From Croceivirga sp. (GTDB lineage: Bacteria; Bacteroidota; Bacteroidia; Flavobacteriales; Flavobacteriaceae): DNA of 64,000 nucleotides. Numbering within the stretch: position 1 is the stretch's first letter; each line of letters starts with the position of its first letter. The position numbers and the translations under genes were made by a program. The stretch spans positions 1-64,000 of the forward strand of contig JANQSA010000047.1 in the NCBI GenBank assembly GCA_028284285.1, read 5' to 3'. This document shows, in pieces, positions 17,321 through 26,170 of the stretch. Below the pieces are notes generated by a model, which was not told the DNA's origin, made no database searches, and saw only the letters and a list, made by a program, of their open reading frames with translations.

Positions 17321-18610
17321 TTAATTGAAAATATAATCTTCGGTTTTCCAAGGGTTCAACCACTCGATTACCATATCGTCACCGTTGGAATCAGTAACCT
17401 TAAGTGTTTTCTTTATGTCTTCGATGGTTTCATTGATTCCAAAGATGGAATCTGCTGCCGTATAAATTCTGAATAACACCTGTCTTTCTGTTCCAATCCA
17501 TTCATCCTTCACGGTATCCCCAACTTTAAATCGTTCAACGACGAAATTCACATTCTTGTGCGATTTTATGGTATCTAACCCTTCTATCGATTCGATTTTA
17601 CCACCCTTTAACAGTACCCAAACAGAGCAGGCGGCCCCTCCCTTTAACATATAATCGTTCCTCTCTGAAAAATCACTTTCTCCAAAAACGCCTGTGAGGG
17701 CATAGTTAATCAACATTTTGCGATGATCAAACCCATTGATATGGGCAAGGTGTATGTGTGGTGCCTCACCTTGCAATCGAAATCCTGGATCATAACTATA
17801 AAAAACATTATCCTCAACAAAGAATTGTACATTAAGAACACCCGTTTGTATTTCCAGTCCTTTGAACATTTCACATAGTTTGGGGTGAACATCTTTTACA
17901 AATAATTCGGTATACGTTGATGGATATACCGTGCCGATGGCAATTGGACTGGAATCGCCCTGGAGTCTGGTTAGATATCTATCATAGGTGGCAGAAAGAT
18001 ATGGGACACCGTCTTTGAATGTATAATAAACGGCCATATCATCACAATTGGAGTCCATGTATTTTTCTACCAAAACCACGCCTTTTTTTGAGAACCTTAA
18101 TACGTTCTGAACGGTTGCGATATAGTCTTCTTGATCTCTGCAAATCTTCATACCTACCCCTCCGCCACTATCAACAGGTTTAACCATCACTGGAAAATCC
18201 ACATTTGCGGGTTTTTTTACAGCGGTATCCCGAGTTAAATAAATCCCCGGAATATCTTGAACACCATATTCAGCACAGTACCGCTTGTAACCATCTTTAC
18301 TGCAAAAGGCCTCTATTGTTTTCTCATTGGCATAGCAATGCACACCTAATCTCTCACAAATTTCCCGATAAGGTTTGACCAATATATCGGCGACTCCCAC
18401 CAGGACCCCATCTACCTTTCTTTCTCTTGCAACCGCAACTATACCATCAATGTCGAAGCCATCGATATCATGGGTTTCAGCAGCATTCTTTTTCGCCGGT
18501 GCATTGGGGTTGGGGTCAATGACAATGGTATGAATTCCCATAGCGTTGGCTATATCCACTAAAACTCCTGTTTCAGGATTACCTCCTAATATTATAAGTT
18601 TTTTGGTCAT
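17321..18610 (-). CDS. ATP-grasp ligase (carbamoyl-phosphate-synthase-like fold)
   Basis: 429 residues. The N-terminal pre-ATP-grasp Rossmann domain (KLIILGGNPETGVLVDIANA) leads to the ATP-binding region with the Gly-rich loop VKPVDSGGGVGMKIC (from 143), EKYMDSNCDDMAVYYTF and a late acidic metal-binding region (VLNVQFFVEDNVFYSYDPG). Such enzymes activate a carboxylate as acyl phosphate and join it to an amine, amino acid or other nucleophile. Placed with a GT2 and sugar oxidoreductases, it may attach an amino acid or small amine to a uronic or aldonic acid. Spacing of 30 bases from the GT2 gene indicates co-transcription. Fold is certain; partner molecules are not. Confidence 0.8.
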   Translation of the reverse strand: MTKKLIILGGNPETGVLVDIANAMGIHTIVIDPNPNAPAKKNAAETHDIDGFDIDGIVAVARERKVDGVLVGVADILVKPYREICERLGVHCYANEKTIEAFCSKDGYKRYCAEYGVQDIPGIYLTRDTAVKKPANVDFPVMVKPVDSGGGVGMKICRDQEDYIATVQNVLRFSKKGVVLVEKYMDSNCDDMAVYYTFKDGVPYLSATYDRYLTRLQGDSSPIAIGTVYPSTYTELFVKDVHPKLCEMFKGLEIQTGVLNVQFFVEDNVFYSYDPGFRLQGEAPHIHLAHINGFDHRKMLINYALTGVFGESDFSERNDYMLKGGAACSVWVLLKGGKIESIEGLDTIKSHKNVNFVVERFKVGDTVKDEWIGTERQVLFRIYTAADSIFGINETIEDIKKTLKVTDSNGDDMVIEWLNPWKTEDYIFN

Positions 18611-18640
18611 TTTTTTGATGGATTAAAGGATTTTTAAAAT

Positions 18641-19894
18641 CTAATTCGATTGGTTTTCTGTTTGATTCAAAAGGTAACTGAAGTCGTCTTTGAACCCCAA
18701 ATGTACCAAGAGTCCCTTGATTTGCTCTTCATCGGTAATGATTTTTACAATTTTCTTTTCATCAATACCCATGAGTATCAACTCCGATTTAATGGACTCA
18801 TAGCTCGATGGATTGATTGTTGCTATTATTAGGAAGTCAAACTCTTCATTGTCAATTGAGCTGAGCGGTCTAACAAAATTACCTCCCACGTTCAATTCGT
18901 GGTGGTCCACATCTATCCATTTGATTATCCGAAAAAAATTGGTTTTGGCATTGGTGGAAAGAATGTGCTGTCCAAATGAGCCAGAGCTATAAACAATAAC
19001 TTTTGCATTTTGTTCCACATTCAAAAAAGGGTTAAAAAAGACTTTTCCGGAATCATCATAAATTACCCCACCTGAACGCACTAAAATCTGGGAGTATAGA
19101 TAATACAAAAGTTGCTTGTTCAAGTTGCTCTCCTCAAGTATTCGGCCAAGTCTTATCTTTAGAAAGTTCATGAGGAGTCCCAACCTGTAGTATTCCATCG
19201 TTGGATTCTCAATGGACTTAACGATGGAATCGTGCCTTTGTCTATAATAGTAAAGTGGAATTTTACTGATGGTCAGTTTTTTTGACAGTGCTAGATAAGC
19301 ATAGGTTATCGCGGCATCCTCACCCATAATTATTTGGTTGGGTACGTCAAAAAGTACTTCCATAAGCAAGTCTTTTTTAAAAAGTTTGTTCCAGACGTAA
19401 GTTGATATCTCGTGTTCACAAAAATGACCATTGTAAATGACTTTTGGAAGTATTGAGGACCGTATTTCAGCTTCATTAAAAATACCAGTATAATGCGGTT
19501 TTATTGTCTCTATTTTGCCATCAAATTCCCGGAAATGTCCGGTTACTACTAAATCAGAAGAATTGGCTTCTGCCAGTTTGTATAAAACATCCAGGTAGTA
19601 TCTGTCTACCCAATCGTCTCCATCCACATAAGAAACATAATTTCCCTTGGCGTTTTCAAGACCTGCCTTCCTTGCGCTTAACAATCCCCCATTTTCTTTA
19701 TGGATTACTTTAATCCTTGGATCCTTTTTAGCATATACGTCACAGATATCAGGGCAATTATCTGGACTTCCGTCATCCACAAGAATTAATTCAAAGTCAT
19801 AAAAGGACTGATCTAATAGACTATCAATACACTTTGGTAGATAAGCCTCAATCCCATAAATAGGAACAATTACACTAACTAACGGTAGAGTCAT
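18641..19894 (-). CDS. GT2 glycosyltransferase with C-terminal Rossmann-like domain
   Basis: 417 residues. The N-terminal GT-A domain shows PLVSVIVPIYGIEAYLPKCI, FELILVDDGSPDNCPDIC and the metal-binding motif YVDGDDWVD (D91, D93), matching family 2 glycosyltransferases of capsule loci. After about residue 300 comes an extra domain, AKVIVYSSGSFGQHILST followed by RIIKWIDVDHH and DFLIIATINPSSYESI, which resembles the NAD-binding-like N-domain of PglD-type proteins. The stop of the SMP-30 gene abuts its start (19895/19894), so the two are coupled. It probably adds a sugar to the lipid-linked repeat; the role of the extra domain is unknown. Confidence 0.85.
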   Translation of the reverse strand: MTLPLVSVIVPIYGIEAYLPKCIDSLLDQSFYDFELILVDDGSPDNCPDICDVYAKKDPRIKVIHKENGGLLSARKAGLENAKGNYVSYVDGDDWVDRYYLDVLYKLAEANSSDLVVTGHFREFDGKIETIKPHYTGIFNEAEIRSSILPKVIYNGHFCEHEISTYVWNKLFKKDLLMEVLFDVPNQIIMGEDAAITYAYLALSKKLTISKIPLYYYRQRHDSIVKSIENPTMEYYRLGLLMNFLKIRLGRILEESNLNKQLLYYLYSQILVRSGGVIYDDSGKVFFNPFLNVEQNAKVIVYSSGSFGQHILSTNAKTNFFRIIKWIDVDHHELNVGGNFVRPLSSIDNEEFDFLIIATINPSSYESIKSELILMGIDEKKIVKIITDEEQIKGLLVHLGFKDDFSYLLNQTENQSN

Positions 19895-20716
19895 TTACTG
19901 GAAATTATTGTTCTCAAAATAAAACAACCCTCCTCCTAAATTATTGTTTTGGTCATTAGATTTTGCTGTGGTTATATACATACCTCCTTTATCGTCAAAA
20001 GTACAGGAAGTGACATTTGGGCAGGGTAACTCCAAAACTCCCAGTTTTTTACCAGAGTAAGGATTCCAGAGGGATACGCAGGACCCTCCCCATTCTGCAA
20101 TCCAAAGATTTCCATTATTATCCATACACATTCCGTCAGGACTTCCATTTTCTTTGAACTCAATGACGTATGCTTCAAATTTGACATCACCACTGACTAT
20201 ATCGTAGGAATACCTTGCCACCTTTTTTGAAGGAGTATCGATAAAATAGAGCAATGAATTGTCTTTGGAGAACGCTAGGCCATTTGAAATGGTGGTATTT
20301 TCAATGATAGTCCTATATTTTCCTTTGTGAAATGAAAAAACCTTTCCTCGATTGGACAGCACTTGAGGATAACCCATGGTACCAATCAACAATCGACCTT
20401 TGGCATCTTCTATCCCGTCATTAAATCGGATATCATCATCAATTTCTATTGTAAAGGCGAGGGTTGCCTGCAAGGTATTAAAGTCTATCTCATAAAAACC
20501 ATTTTTGGATGCGGCAACGACTTTTTTATTGTCTTTTAGATAGATATTGCTAACCGGGGAATTTAGTTTTACACTCAGAATTCTTTTTGTAGCAGGGTCA
20601 TGGCAATAAACCAAGCCATCAAAAATTGATACAAAATAGAGTAAGCCATTGCCATGATCATAAATTGGACCCTCCAATAATTCGTTGTCAGCATAAAAAA
20701 CGAGTTGGGCTTTCAT
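19895..20716 (-). CDS. SMP-30/gluconolactonase-like beta-propeller
   Basis: 273 residues, soluble. The propeller pattern and motifs LEGPIYDHGNGLLYFVSIFD (metal-ligand Glu), RFNDGIEDAKGRLLIGTMGY, ISNGLAFSKDNSLLYFIDTP and SPDGMCMDNNGNLWIAEWGG match the SMP-30/LRE lactonase family, including the conserved N-D-G, N-G and P-D-G elements that hold the divalent metal. Family members hydrolyse aldono-lactones. With two SDRs and an ATP-grasp enzyme beside it, a lactone intermediate of a sugar acid is a reasonable substrate, but this is inference. It follows the upstream SDR by six bases. Confidence 0.83.
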   Translation of the reverse strand: MKAQLVFYADNELLEGPIYDHGNGLLYFVSIFDGLVYCHDPATKRILSVKLNSPVSNIYLKDNKKVVAASKNGFYEIDFNTLQATLAFTIEIDDDIRFNDGIEDAKGRLLIGTMGYPQVLSNRGKVFSFHKGKYRTIIENTTISNGLAFSKDNSLLYFIDTPSKKVARYSYDIVSGDVKFEAYVIEFKENGSPDGMCMDNNGNLWIAEWGGSCVSLWNPYSGKKLGVLELPCPNVTSCTFDDKGGMYITTAKSNDQNNNLGGGLFYFENNNFQ

Positions 20717-20722
20717 AAGTAA

Positions 20723-21469
20723 TCAAATATATTCACCTCCAGTAATTCTAATCAATGAACCTGTGGTCATTGCAGATTCATCAGAAATAAAGTATAGTAC
20801 TGCGGGTACGGGATCCGTTGGATTTAGCATTCGACCCATAGGGATGATACCTTTTGCTTTGTTTTTGAGGTCTTCTTCACCAATCCCTTCACTGGCCCTT
20901 AGTTCAACCTCACCTTCTGTATGGGTCCAACCCATGACAAGGTAATTGGACCGAATCCCATACTTCGCATAGTGATGGGCAATATGTGTTGATAGGGTAT
21001 AAAGCGTACTTTTTGTAAGAGCATAGGCTGCCCTGTCTTCTTGGCCATAATCCATATGTGCCGATCCAAAAAAAACTATGGATCCTGATTGAGCATTTAC
21101 CATAGTTTTTAAAACATGTTTTAAAAGGAAAAAAGGTGCCTTGAGATTGACGTTGAAAACACTATCATAAAGTTGTTCTTCAGTATCCAAAATAGATGCG
21201 ACCGGAGTAACCCCTGCATACAAAATCAAAGCATCAATTCTTCCAAACCTTTTTAGGGTTTCATCATGATAATTTTTGAGCTCATCAATTTTATTTAAGT
21301 CTAACTGGTGAAAATAAAGTTGATTTTTAGATTTTGAAGATGTTATGATTTCCTGACCAAGTTTTGCACTTCTTCCACAAAAGGAAACATTGTACCCTTT
21401 CTCTAAGCAGGAGTAAAGAATTTCTTTACCAACTCCCTTAACTCCCCCTAAAATCATTACTGTTTTCAT
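20723..21469 (-). CDS. Short-chain dehydrogenase/reductase, first gene of the five-gene cassette
   Basis: The ATG at 21469 (MKTVMILGGVKGVGKEIL) is chosen over the upstream TTG. The protein is about 248 residues: cofactor loop GGVKGVGKEI, LILYAGVTPVAS in place of the usual NNAG, catalytic Ser in IVFFGSAHM, YALTKSTLY (YxxxK) and the end TTGSLIRITGGEYI. Classical SDR length. It leads an operon running SDR, SMP-30, GT2, ATP-grasp, SDR with tight spacing. A perfect TAnnTTTG box lies 38 bases upstream of the start. Probably a sugar or sugar-acid oxidoreductase. Confidence 0.8.
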   Translation of the reverse strand: MKTVMILGGVKGVGKEILYSCLEKGYNVSFCGRSAKLGQEIITSSKSKNQLYFHQLDLNKIDELKNYHDETLKRFGRIDALILYAGVTPVASILDTEEQLYDSVFNVNLKAPFFLLKHVLKTMVNAQSGSIVFFGSAHMDYGQEDRAAYALTKSTLYTLSTHIAHHYAKYGIRSNYLVMGWTHTEGEVELRASEGIGEEDLKNKAKGIIPMGRMLNPTDPVPAVLYFISDESAMTTGSLIRITGGEYI

Positions 21470-21506
21470 TAACAATGCTTTGACCTCTGTTTGATAATAT
21501 CAGTCT

Positions 21507-21514
21507 CAAATCTA
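21507..21514 (-). promoter_or_regulatory. Candidate -7 box (TAGATTTG) of the SDR/ATP-grasp cassette
   Basis: Read on the minus strand this is a perfect TAnnTTTG match, 38 bases before the ATG at 21469. No clear TTTG is found near -33. Confidence 0.42.
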
Positions 21515-21893
21515 GTTATTTATTCCATTGTAATATTTTTTCTTCTGCGTAAGTAAATTATTCTCGTTTAATTGGAAGAGATTTGCATTGCATTCGAAAG
21601 TTTTAAGGTAGTCTTGTGCCAGGTACCCAATGAATAGGACACGTTGCCTTGTGGTGTATTACCCGAATAACAAAGAATTTATTGAAGTGGCGAAAGCGCT
21701 AAGTCATGGCCTTCCTATGACTTGAAGTAGCCCCACAATAAGAATCATGGATTGAATGAAACAGTTTCTAAGTTGTTTATATTACACTTTTTTTAGTTAA
21801 AAGTTATCTGGTCCGAATTTGTTGTTTTTAGTCGATCAAACTCCAATGTGACAAATAATTGTTCTTTATCCGTTTCATCAAATAGATTGTTCC
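21515..21893. other. Spacer with a short plus-strand reading frame
   Basis: No full gene. A 31-codon plus-strand frame at 21630-21725 has protein-like composition (CLVVYYPNNKEFIEVAKALS) and could be the remains of a glycosyltransferase or similar gene, but it is too short to assign. Confidence 0.25.
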
Positions 21894-22682
21894 ATGTTGA
21901 CCTTCGTTGTCCCCGTTAAGAGTAAATTAGTAACTTCAGATTGGGATAAATTCAGTCAATTATATGAGAGAACCCTGAAGTCTATTTGCAATCAGACGGA
22001 TTCAAATTATAAAGTTATGGTAGTCTGTCATGAGATTCCGAAAACTACTTTCAGTCATCAAAACCTTCATTACGTACATGTTGATTTTGCCCCGCCCATT
22101 TCCAATGACTTAGAAAGCCCTGAGAGCGGTTATAAAGGAAAGAAAATATTGCTAGGAGTGGAGTATGCTTCCACGGAGTTCAGTACTGATTACATAGTGA
22201 CGGTAGATTCAGATGATTTTATAAGTAAAATATTTCAGCATTCGTAAATCAGTAGTGGACATATTCCTGGTTGGTACGTTAAAAATGGATATATCCATTT
22301 TGAAGGGAAAAAGTTTTTGGTTAAAACCTTGAAGTTTAACGAACTCTGTGGAAGTTCAATAATTGTTAAGCCCGAACTTGTAAAATATTGTATTGGGATT
22401 GATTCAACATTCTATTTTGATCACCGCTTAACAACTCTCGAACCAAATATAGAATTGAAGAGGGTTTCTTTTCCAGCGGGGATATATAACGTAGGAAATG
22501 GTGAGAATATTTATATGTCTTTCCAAAATGTAAAAAAGTTCAATGACCATGGGAATTGGATATCGGTGCTAAGTCTCAAACGGCTATATAGTGAATTCCA
22601 AAACTGCCGCTTTGGATTCATTACACCAGGATTACGAGAGGAATTCAATTTTTATCCGGTTACGGATGAACAATTAAATTGA
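21894..22682 (+). pseudogene. GT2-like glycosyltransferase interrupted by one in-frame TAA
   Basis: The ORF-track entries 21894-22247 and 22317-22682 are in the same frame, separated only by TAA at 22245-22247; read through, they form one protein of about 260 residues. It begins LTFVVPVKSKLVTSDWDKFS, has the nucleotide-sugar/metal motif VTVDSDDFIS, and continues after the stop with SSGHIPGWYVKNGYIHFEGK and LCGSSIIVKPELV, consistent with a small capsule-type GT2. No frameshift or deletion is seen, so inactivation is recent or the base is a sequencing error. It stands alone on the plus strand. Confidence 0.75.
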
Positions 22683-22881
22683 CAAAATATGGAGTCTGCC
22701 TGGCATCGGTTCTTTTTTATTTCCTCCCCCCAACCGGATACCGGCTCTAGAATATTTGTTTTTTTTCTTGGTAGGGTAAACAGCCATGCATGACAGTTGG
22801 GCAGTACTGGCCTGCTTCAAATATCGATTTTGAAAATCAACTTGTAAATTTTCTTTAACGGGGTTATCTAACGTTTTTCTT

Positions 22882-23685
22882 TTAAGATAAAGAATTTCTT
22901 TCCTTAATTAAATTTGCGGTTAAAAGCTCGTATTCCGCGTCAATTGATTCGTTTTTATAAGAGAAGGCTCTGTTTGTTGCTGCGTTTTTCGAACGATCTT
23001 TGATTGTAGAAGTTTCATCGATCAAAGTCTCAACCAATGGCAAGTTGTTGTCTATTTCCTTGATCTTAATGTAAGTTACATTTTTTAACAAACTGGTTTT
23101 TTTAGTCCAGTCAAAATAATATTGAATCAATTTGTCGATTATTTCTTGGTTCTTTTTAGTTTCGACCCCAATTTGAAATTCACGTAAATCTATACCTACC
23201 TTTCTTTTCCAAAATAAATCAACGACAAAATCAAATTGGAAATGGAGTAGGGAATCTGATCTGTAATAGTAGTTTATCAAAGAGGTTACCCATGAAGAGG
23301 GAGGTCTTAGTGTCCAAATGTATTCCAAATCCTTAGCGATTTCATTTTCAGACAACTCACTGATGTAAGCACTCAAAAATCCGGAACATTCCAACTTGAG
23401 ATTTAGATAGTTCATTCGTTTTGCGAAAAAATCGTCAAAATTTTTATCGAGATATTTCAATGTTACATGATGAAGCGGTTCGTGTTGTGATATTTCTGGA
23501 CTAAAACAGCTTGCCAAATAGGTTGTGCCTGTTTTATATGGTGAAATGCAGTATACCGTTTTTCGTTTAACCTCTGATTTCAAAGGGGGTATGCCCGCAT
23601 ATAATATCCTTGCCTGAATATTTTTTACATTTTCGGCGAAAGGGGTTCGAACAATGTAACGTTTAATCGAATTGGTTATGCTCAT
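22882..23685 (-). CDS. Sulfotransferase-family protein, tandem copy A
   Basis: I take ATG 23685 rather than the GTG at 23703; this aligns with the paralogue (267 residues). The 5'-phosphosulfate loop is visible as VYCISPYKTGTTYLASCF, and LRPPSSWVTSLINYYYRSDS fits the 3'-phosphate-binding segment (Arg and Ser pair) of PAPS-dependent sulfotransferases. A conserved KLECSGFLSAYI segment lies between them. The enzyme should transfer sulfate from PAPS to a sugar hydroxyl. The same window encodes PAPS synthesis (cysCDN) and PAP removal (cysQ). The gene is a close duplicate of the gene at 24092-24889. Acceptor sugar unknown. Confidence 0.78.
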   Translation of the reverse strand: MSITNSIKRYIVRTPFAENVKNIQARILYAGIPPLKSEVKRKTVYCISPYKTGTTYLASCFSPEISQHEPLHHVTLKYLDKNFDDFFAKRMNYLNLKLECSGFLSAYISELSENEIAKDLEYIWTLRPPSSWVTSLINYYYRSDSLLHFQFDFVVDLFWKRKVGIDLREFQIGVETKKNQEIIDKLIQYYFDWTKKTSLLKNVTYIKIKEIDNNLPLVETLIDETSTIKDRSKNAATNRAFSYKNESIDAEYELLTANLIKERNSLS

Positions 23686-23703
23686 GAATTTTGTATTTGC
23701 CAC

Positions 23704-24091
23704 CTATCTTTTCCATATTTGATAGAGAGTCTAAAATTAATAAGGGAGTACCTATATTAGACTATATTAACGATGAAAGACTTTGAAAATTCGACTACTT
23801 TTAATAAAAACCAATTTCCCCTACTTTTGAAGCTAAACGAACTCCTTACAAATGACATATTCTTTATGAACTTCAGCTTTCCCTTCCGAATTTTGAAGGT
23901 GTGCTAAAATATCGCCACCAAATACAAATGTGTTCCTTTGAAAAGACAATTAGGGATCTCAAACGAGGCCATCACCAGAAATCAGAGGACAACATGCAAC
24001 TTGTAAAATATGCAAGACTTAATTCTTTGGGGCTAGCCCTAAAAGGGCTAAAAACAATAACTCTGTAGAAATTTTAGAAAAGTAAACAGTT
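23704..24091. other. Spacer between the sulfotransferase copies; two short plus-strand frames and a hairpin
   Basis: Two plus-strand frames below the ORF-track cutoff are present: 23773-23907 (44 codons from ATG) and 23928-24068 (46 codons; FEKTIRDLKRGHHQKSEDN). Neither is recognisable, and they may be parts of one lost gene. A perfect 7-bp hairpin TAGCCCT-aaa-AGGGCTA (24034-24050) lies downstream of the gene ending at 24092 but lacks a T-run on the minus strand. Confidence 0.3.
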
Positions 24092-24889
24092 CTAATTAGG
24101 GGAAACTTGCAATTTATCAATTAGTTCTTTGTATTCCTTGTCAATATTTTCATTTTTATAAATAAATTTCTTTTCATCGTTTATTTTCTTCCATCCATTC
24201 TCCGTGATTGTTTTCTCATTTATTAGTGATTCTATGAGCGGAAGGTTTTCGTTAATTTCTTTCAAATGTATATAAGTAATATTGTTCAATAATCTTGTTT
24301 TGTTTGTAAATTTGAAATAGAAGTCAATTAACTTATTTATTATTTGCTTATTTGTTTCTGTGTCTTCTTCAAAATTGAAAGAACGCAAATCGACGCCAAC
24401 TTTATTCTTCCAAAAAAATTCAATTGCAATTTGAAACTGAAACTCTAACAATGTTGGCTTATTCCAATAGTTTATTACAGACGTGATCCAGGATGAAGGG
24501 GGTCTTAAAATGCATATATATTCTAGGTCTTTTGCGACTTCATGGTTAGCTAATTGGTCGATATAAGCACTCCAACAACCAGAGCATTCTAGCTTTAGCC
24601 CTAAGTAATTCATTCTTTTTACAAAGTATTTATCAAAATCCTTGTCAAGAAGTTTATAAGTGATATAATGTATAGGTTCATGCATAGCAACTTCAGAACT
24701 GAAAACACTGGAAAGGTAAGTGGTCCCTGTTTTATATGGGGAAATACAATACACGGTTTTTTTCGAGGTATTGACTCCAGAACTATATCTGCTTAATTTT
24801 AGATATATCAATTTTCCCTGTATATATCTTAAGTGTCTTCCTAGAGGGGATTTCACTAAACGGAACTTTAATTTTTCAATGGCAGCCAT
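24092..24889 (-). CDS. Sulfotransferase-family protein, tandem copy B
   Basis: ATG 24889 (MAAIEKLKFRLVKSPLGRHL) is favoured over the TTG-led ORF start; 265 residues. It parallels copy A along its length: TVYCISPYKTGTTYLSSVF (PAPS loop), MNYLGLKLECSGCWSAYI, EVAKDLEYICILRPPSSWIT (3'-phosphate region) and the same closing KNENIDKEYKEL. Differences are spread evenly, so the duplication is not very recent. It probably sulfates a different sugar or position on the same polymer. It is separated from copy A by about 400 bases, so a shared transcript is possible but not certain. Confidence 0.78.
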   Translation of the reverse strand: MAAIEKLKFRLVKSPLGRHLRYIQGKLIYLKLSRYSSGVNTSKKTVYCISPYKTGTTYLSSVFSSEVAMHEPIHYITYKLLDKDFDKYFVKRMNYLGLKLECSGCWSAYIDQLANHEVAKDLEYICILRPPSSWITSVINYWNKPTLLEFQFQIAIEFFWKNKVGVDLRSFNFEEDTETNKQIINKLIDFYFKFTNKTRLLNNITYIHLKEINENLPLIESLINEKTITENGWKKINDEKKFIYKNENIDKEYKELIDKLQVSPN

Positions 24890-24901
24890 TTTTAATAACA
24901 T

Positions 24902-25292
24902 TAAAAAGTTTTAATAGACTCATAAAAATACAAATTAGAATTATTAGTGTTCATCCCAACAGAGTAGTTTTCCTGTTCATCAGAAAATATGCCATCTTCA
25001 TCAGGTCCTCCTCTACAAATGATTCCATCAAAAGACGATGGTTCGTGTCAAAATCCGGGTACACAAAACGGCCTTGGAACTCGGATGATCCCTGCCTGGT
25101 TCGGCAAGGCAGGTTCGTATTTCTAATATCATCTGTAAAAGACAAAACCCCGTTTTTGGACGATATCGACCGATTTCGGGGTTTGTTATAACTTAAAGTT
25201 ATGAAGTATTCGAATGTAAATCAATAGGTTACTTTACTCCTGAATACCCCTTCTTAGGTCGTACTCAGGGTTTTTATTACAAATTGATTCGT
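24902..25292. other. Spacer with palindromes; no convincing gene
   Basis: The 64-codon minus-strand ORF at 24951-25145 has only a TTG start and no recognisable relatives, although its middle (GRFVYPDFDTNHRLLMESFV) reads like protein. A 7-bp hairpin (CCTGCCT at 25091, AGGCAGG at 25107) lies inside it. It may be a remnant of a mobile or deleted gene. Confidence 0.3.
25145..25184 (-). terminator. Probable terminator downstream of the sugar transferase gene
   Basis: An 8-bp perfect stem (AAACCCCG / CGGGGTTT) encloses a 24-base loop that itself contains the palindrome CGATATCG. On the minus strand the stem ends in GGGGTTTTG. It lies about 110 bases after the stop at 25293. Confidence 0.5.
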
Positions 25293-25901
25293 TCAAGTGT
25301 TGTTCCCCTTCCAACCGGCAAATGAGGCTTGTTCAATGGACGACATTGCCTCTCGGTTGAATATTTTTTGAATTGTTTTTAATAAAATTTTCAAATCGTT
25401 ATAAAAGCTTAAGTTGTCAACATACCATACGTCATGAGCGAATTTTTCCTCCCATGTTAAAGCAGTGCGACCATTTACCTGAGCCCATCCAGTGATGCCG
25501 GGTTTTACCAAATGCCTTTTTGCTTGTTCTTCATTATATAAGGGAAGATAATCAATTAATAAGGGCCTAGGGCCAATGAGCGACATATCGCCCTTCAAAA
25601 CATTGACCAGTTGCAAAAGTTCATCTAATGAAGTCTTTCGAATAATTGCACCAATTTTTGTGATTCGCTGCTCTTGATTGATTAATTCACTTTCGTCATT
25701 TTTCGGGTCCCTCATCGTCTTGAACTTTATGATGGTGAATATTTTTGTATTCTTTCCGGGTCTTTTTTGGAAGAAGAACGGTTTGCCGTTATTGGCAAAC
25801 ATTAACAGAATGATTAAGATAATAATTAAGGGAGAAAACAAAATCAGTGCTACCAGTGATGCGGAAAAGTCTAAAACTCTTTTAAAAAACTTTTTGTACA
25901 T
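25293..25901 (-). CDS. Initiating sugar-phosphate transferase (PglC-like phosphoglycosyltransferase)
   Basis: ATG 25901 (MYKKFFKRVLDFSAS) is preferred to the TTG-led ORF start; 202 residues, the size of the minimal monotopic enzymes. One N-terminal reentrant membrane helix (LVALILFSPLIIILIILLM) is followed by KPFFFQKRPGKNTKIFTIIK, KFKTMRDPKNDE, TSLDELLQLVNVLKGDMSLI (catalytic Asp-Glu), GPRPL and KPGITGWAQVNGR. The family moves a sugar phosphate from an NDP-sugar onto undecaprenyl phosphate, starting the repeat unit. Together with PglE/PglF-type genes at 46734-49798, a UDP-2,4-diamino-trideoxy-type sugar is a plausible donor. It ends the glycosyltransferase operon. Confidence 0.92.
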   Translation of the reverse strand: MYKKFFKRVLDFSASLVALILFSPLIIILIILLMFANNGKPFFFQKRPGKNTKIFTIIKFKTMRDPKNDESELINQEQRITKIGAIIRKTSLDELLQLVNVLKGDMSLIGPRPLLIDYLPLYNEEQAKRHLVKPGITGWAQVNGRTALTWEEKFAHDVWYVDNLSFYNDLKILLKTIQKIFNREAMSSIEQASFAGWKGNNT

Positions 25902-26170
25902 AATAAACAAATCATTTTACCAATCACTTTTTTATAAAACTTTCAAGTTTTTGGTCTTTAAAGCTTTATTAATAGATTTTAGATAACTAAATTATACTAA
26001 TTTTTTTTTCTAGGCTAACCAAGTGAAGCATTGACCGAAAAACAAACTCCTTTAAACTCTCTATATAATTTCCCTTTTCGATATACAAGCTAACGACGAT
26101 AAGATCTGACCGAACTGTTTTTTTGATCATCCCATTTCGCCGGATAGGTAATAAACAGCATTTAGTGAGG

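Noticed and set aside
24034-24050. 7-bp hairpin considered as a terminator
   Set aside because: There is no T-run after the stem on the strand of the neighbouring gene.
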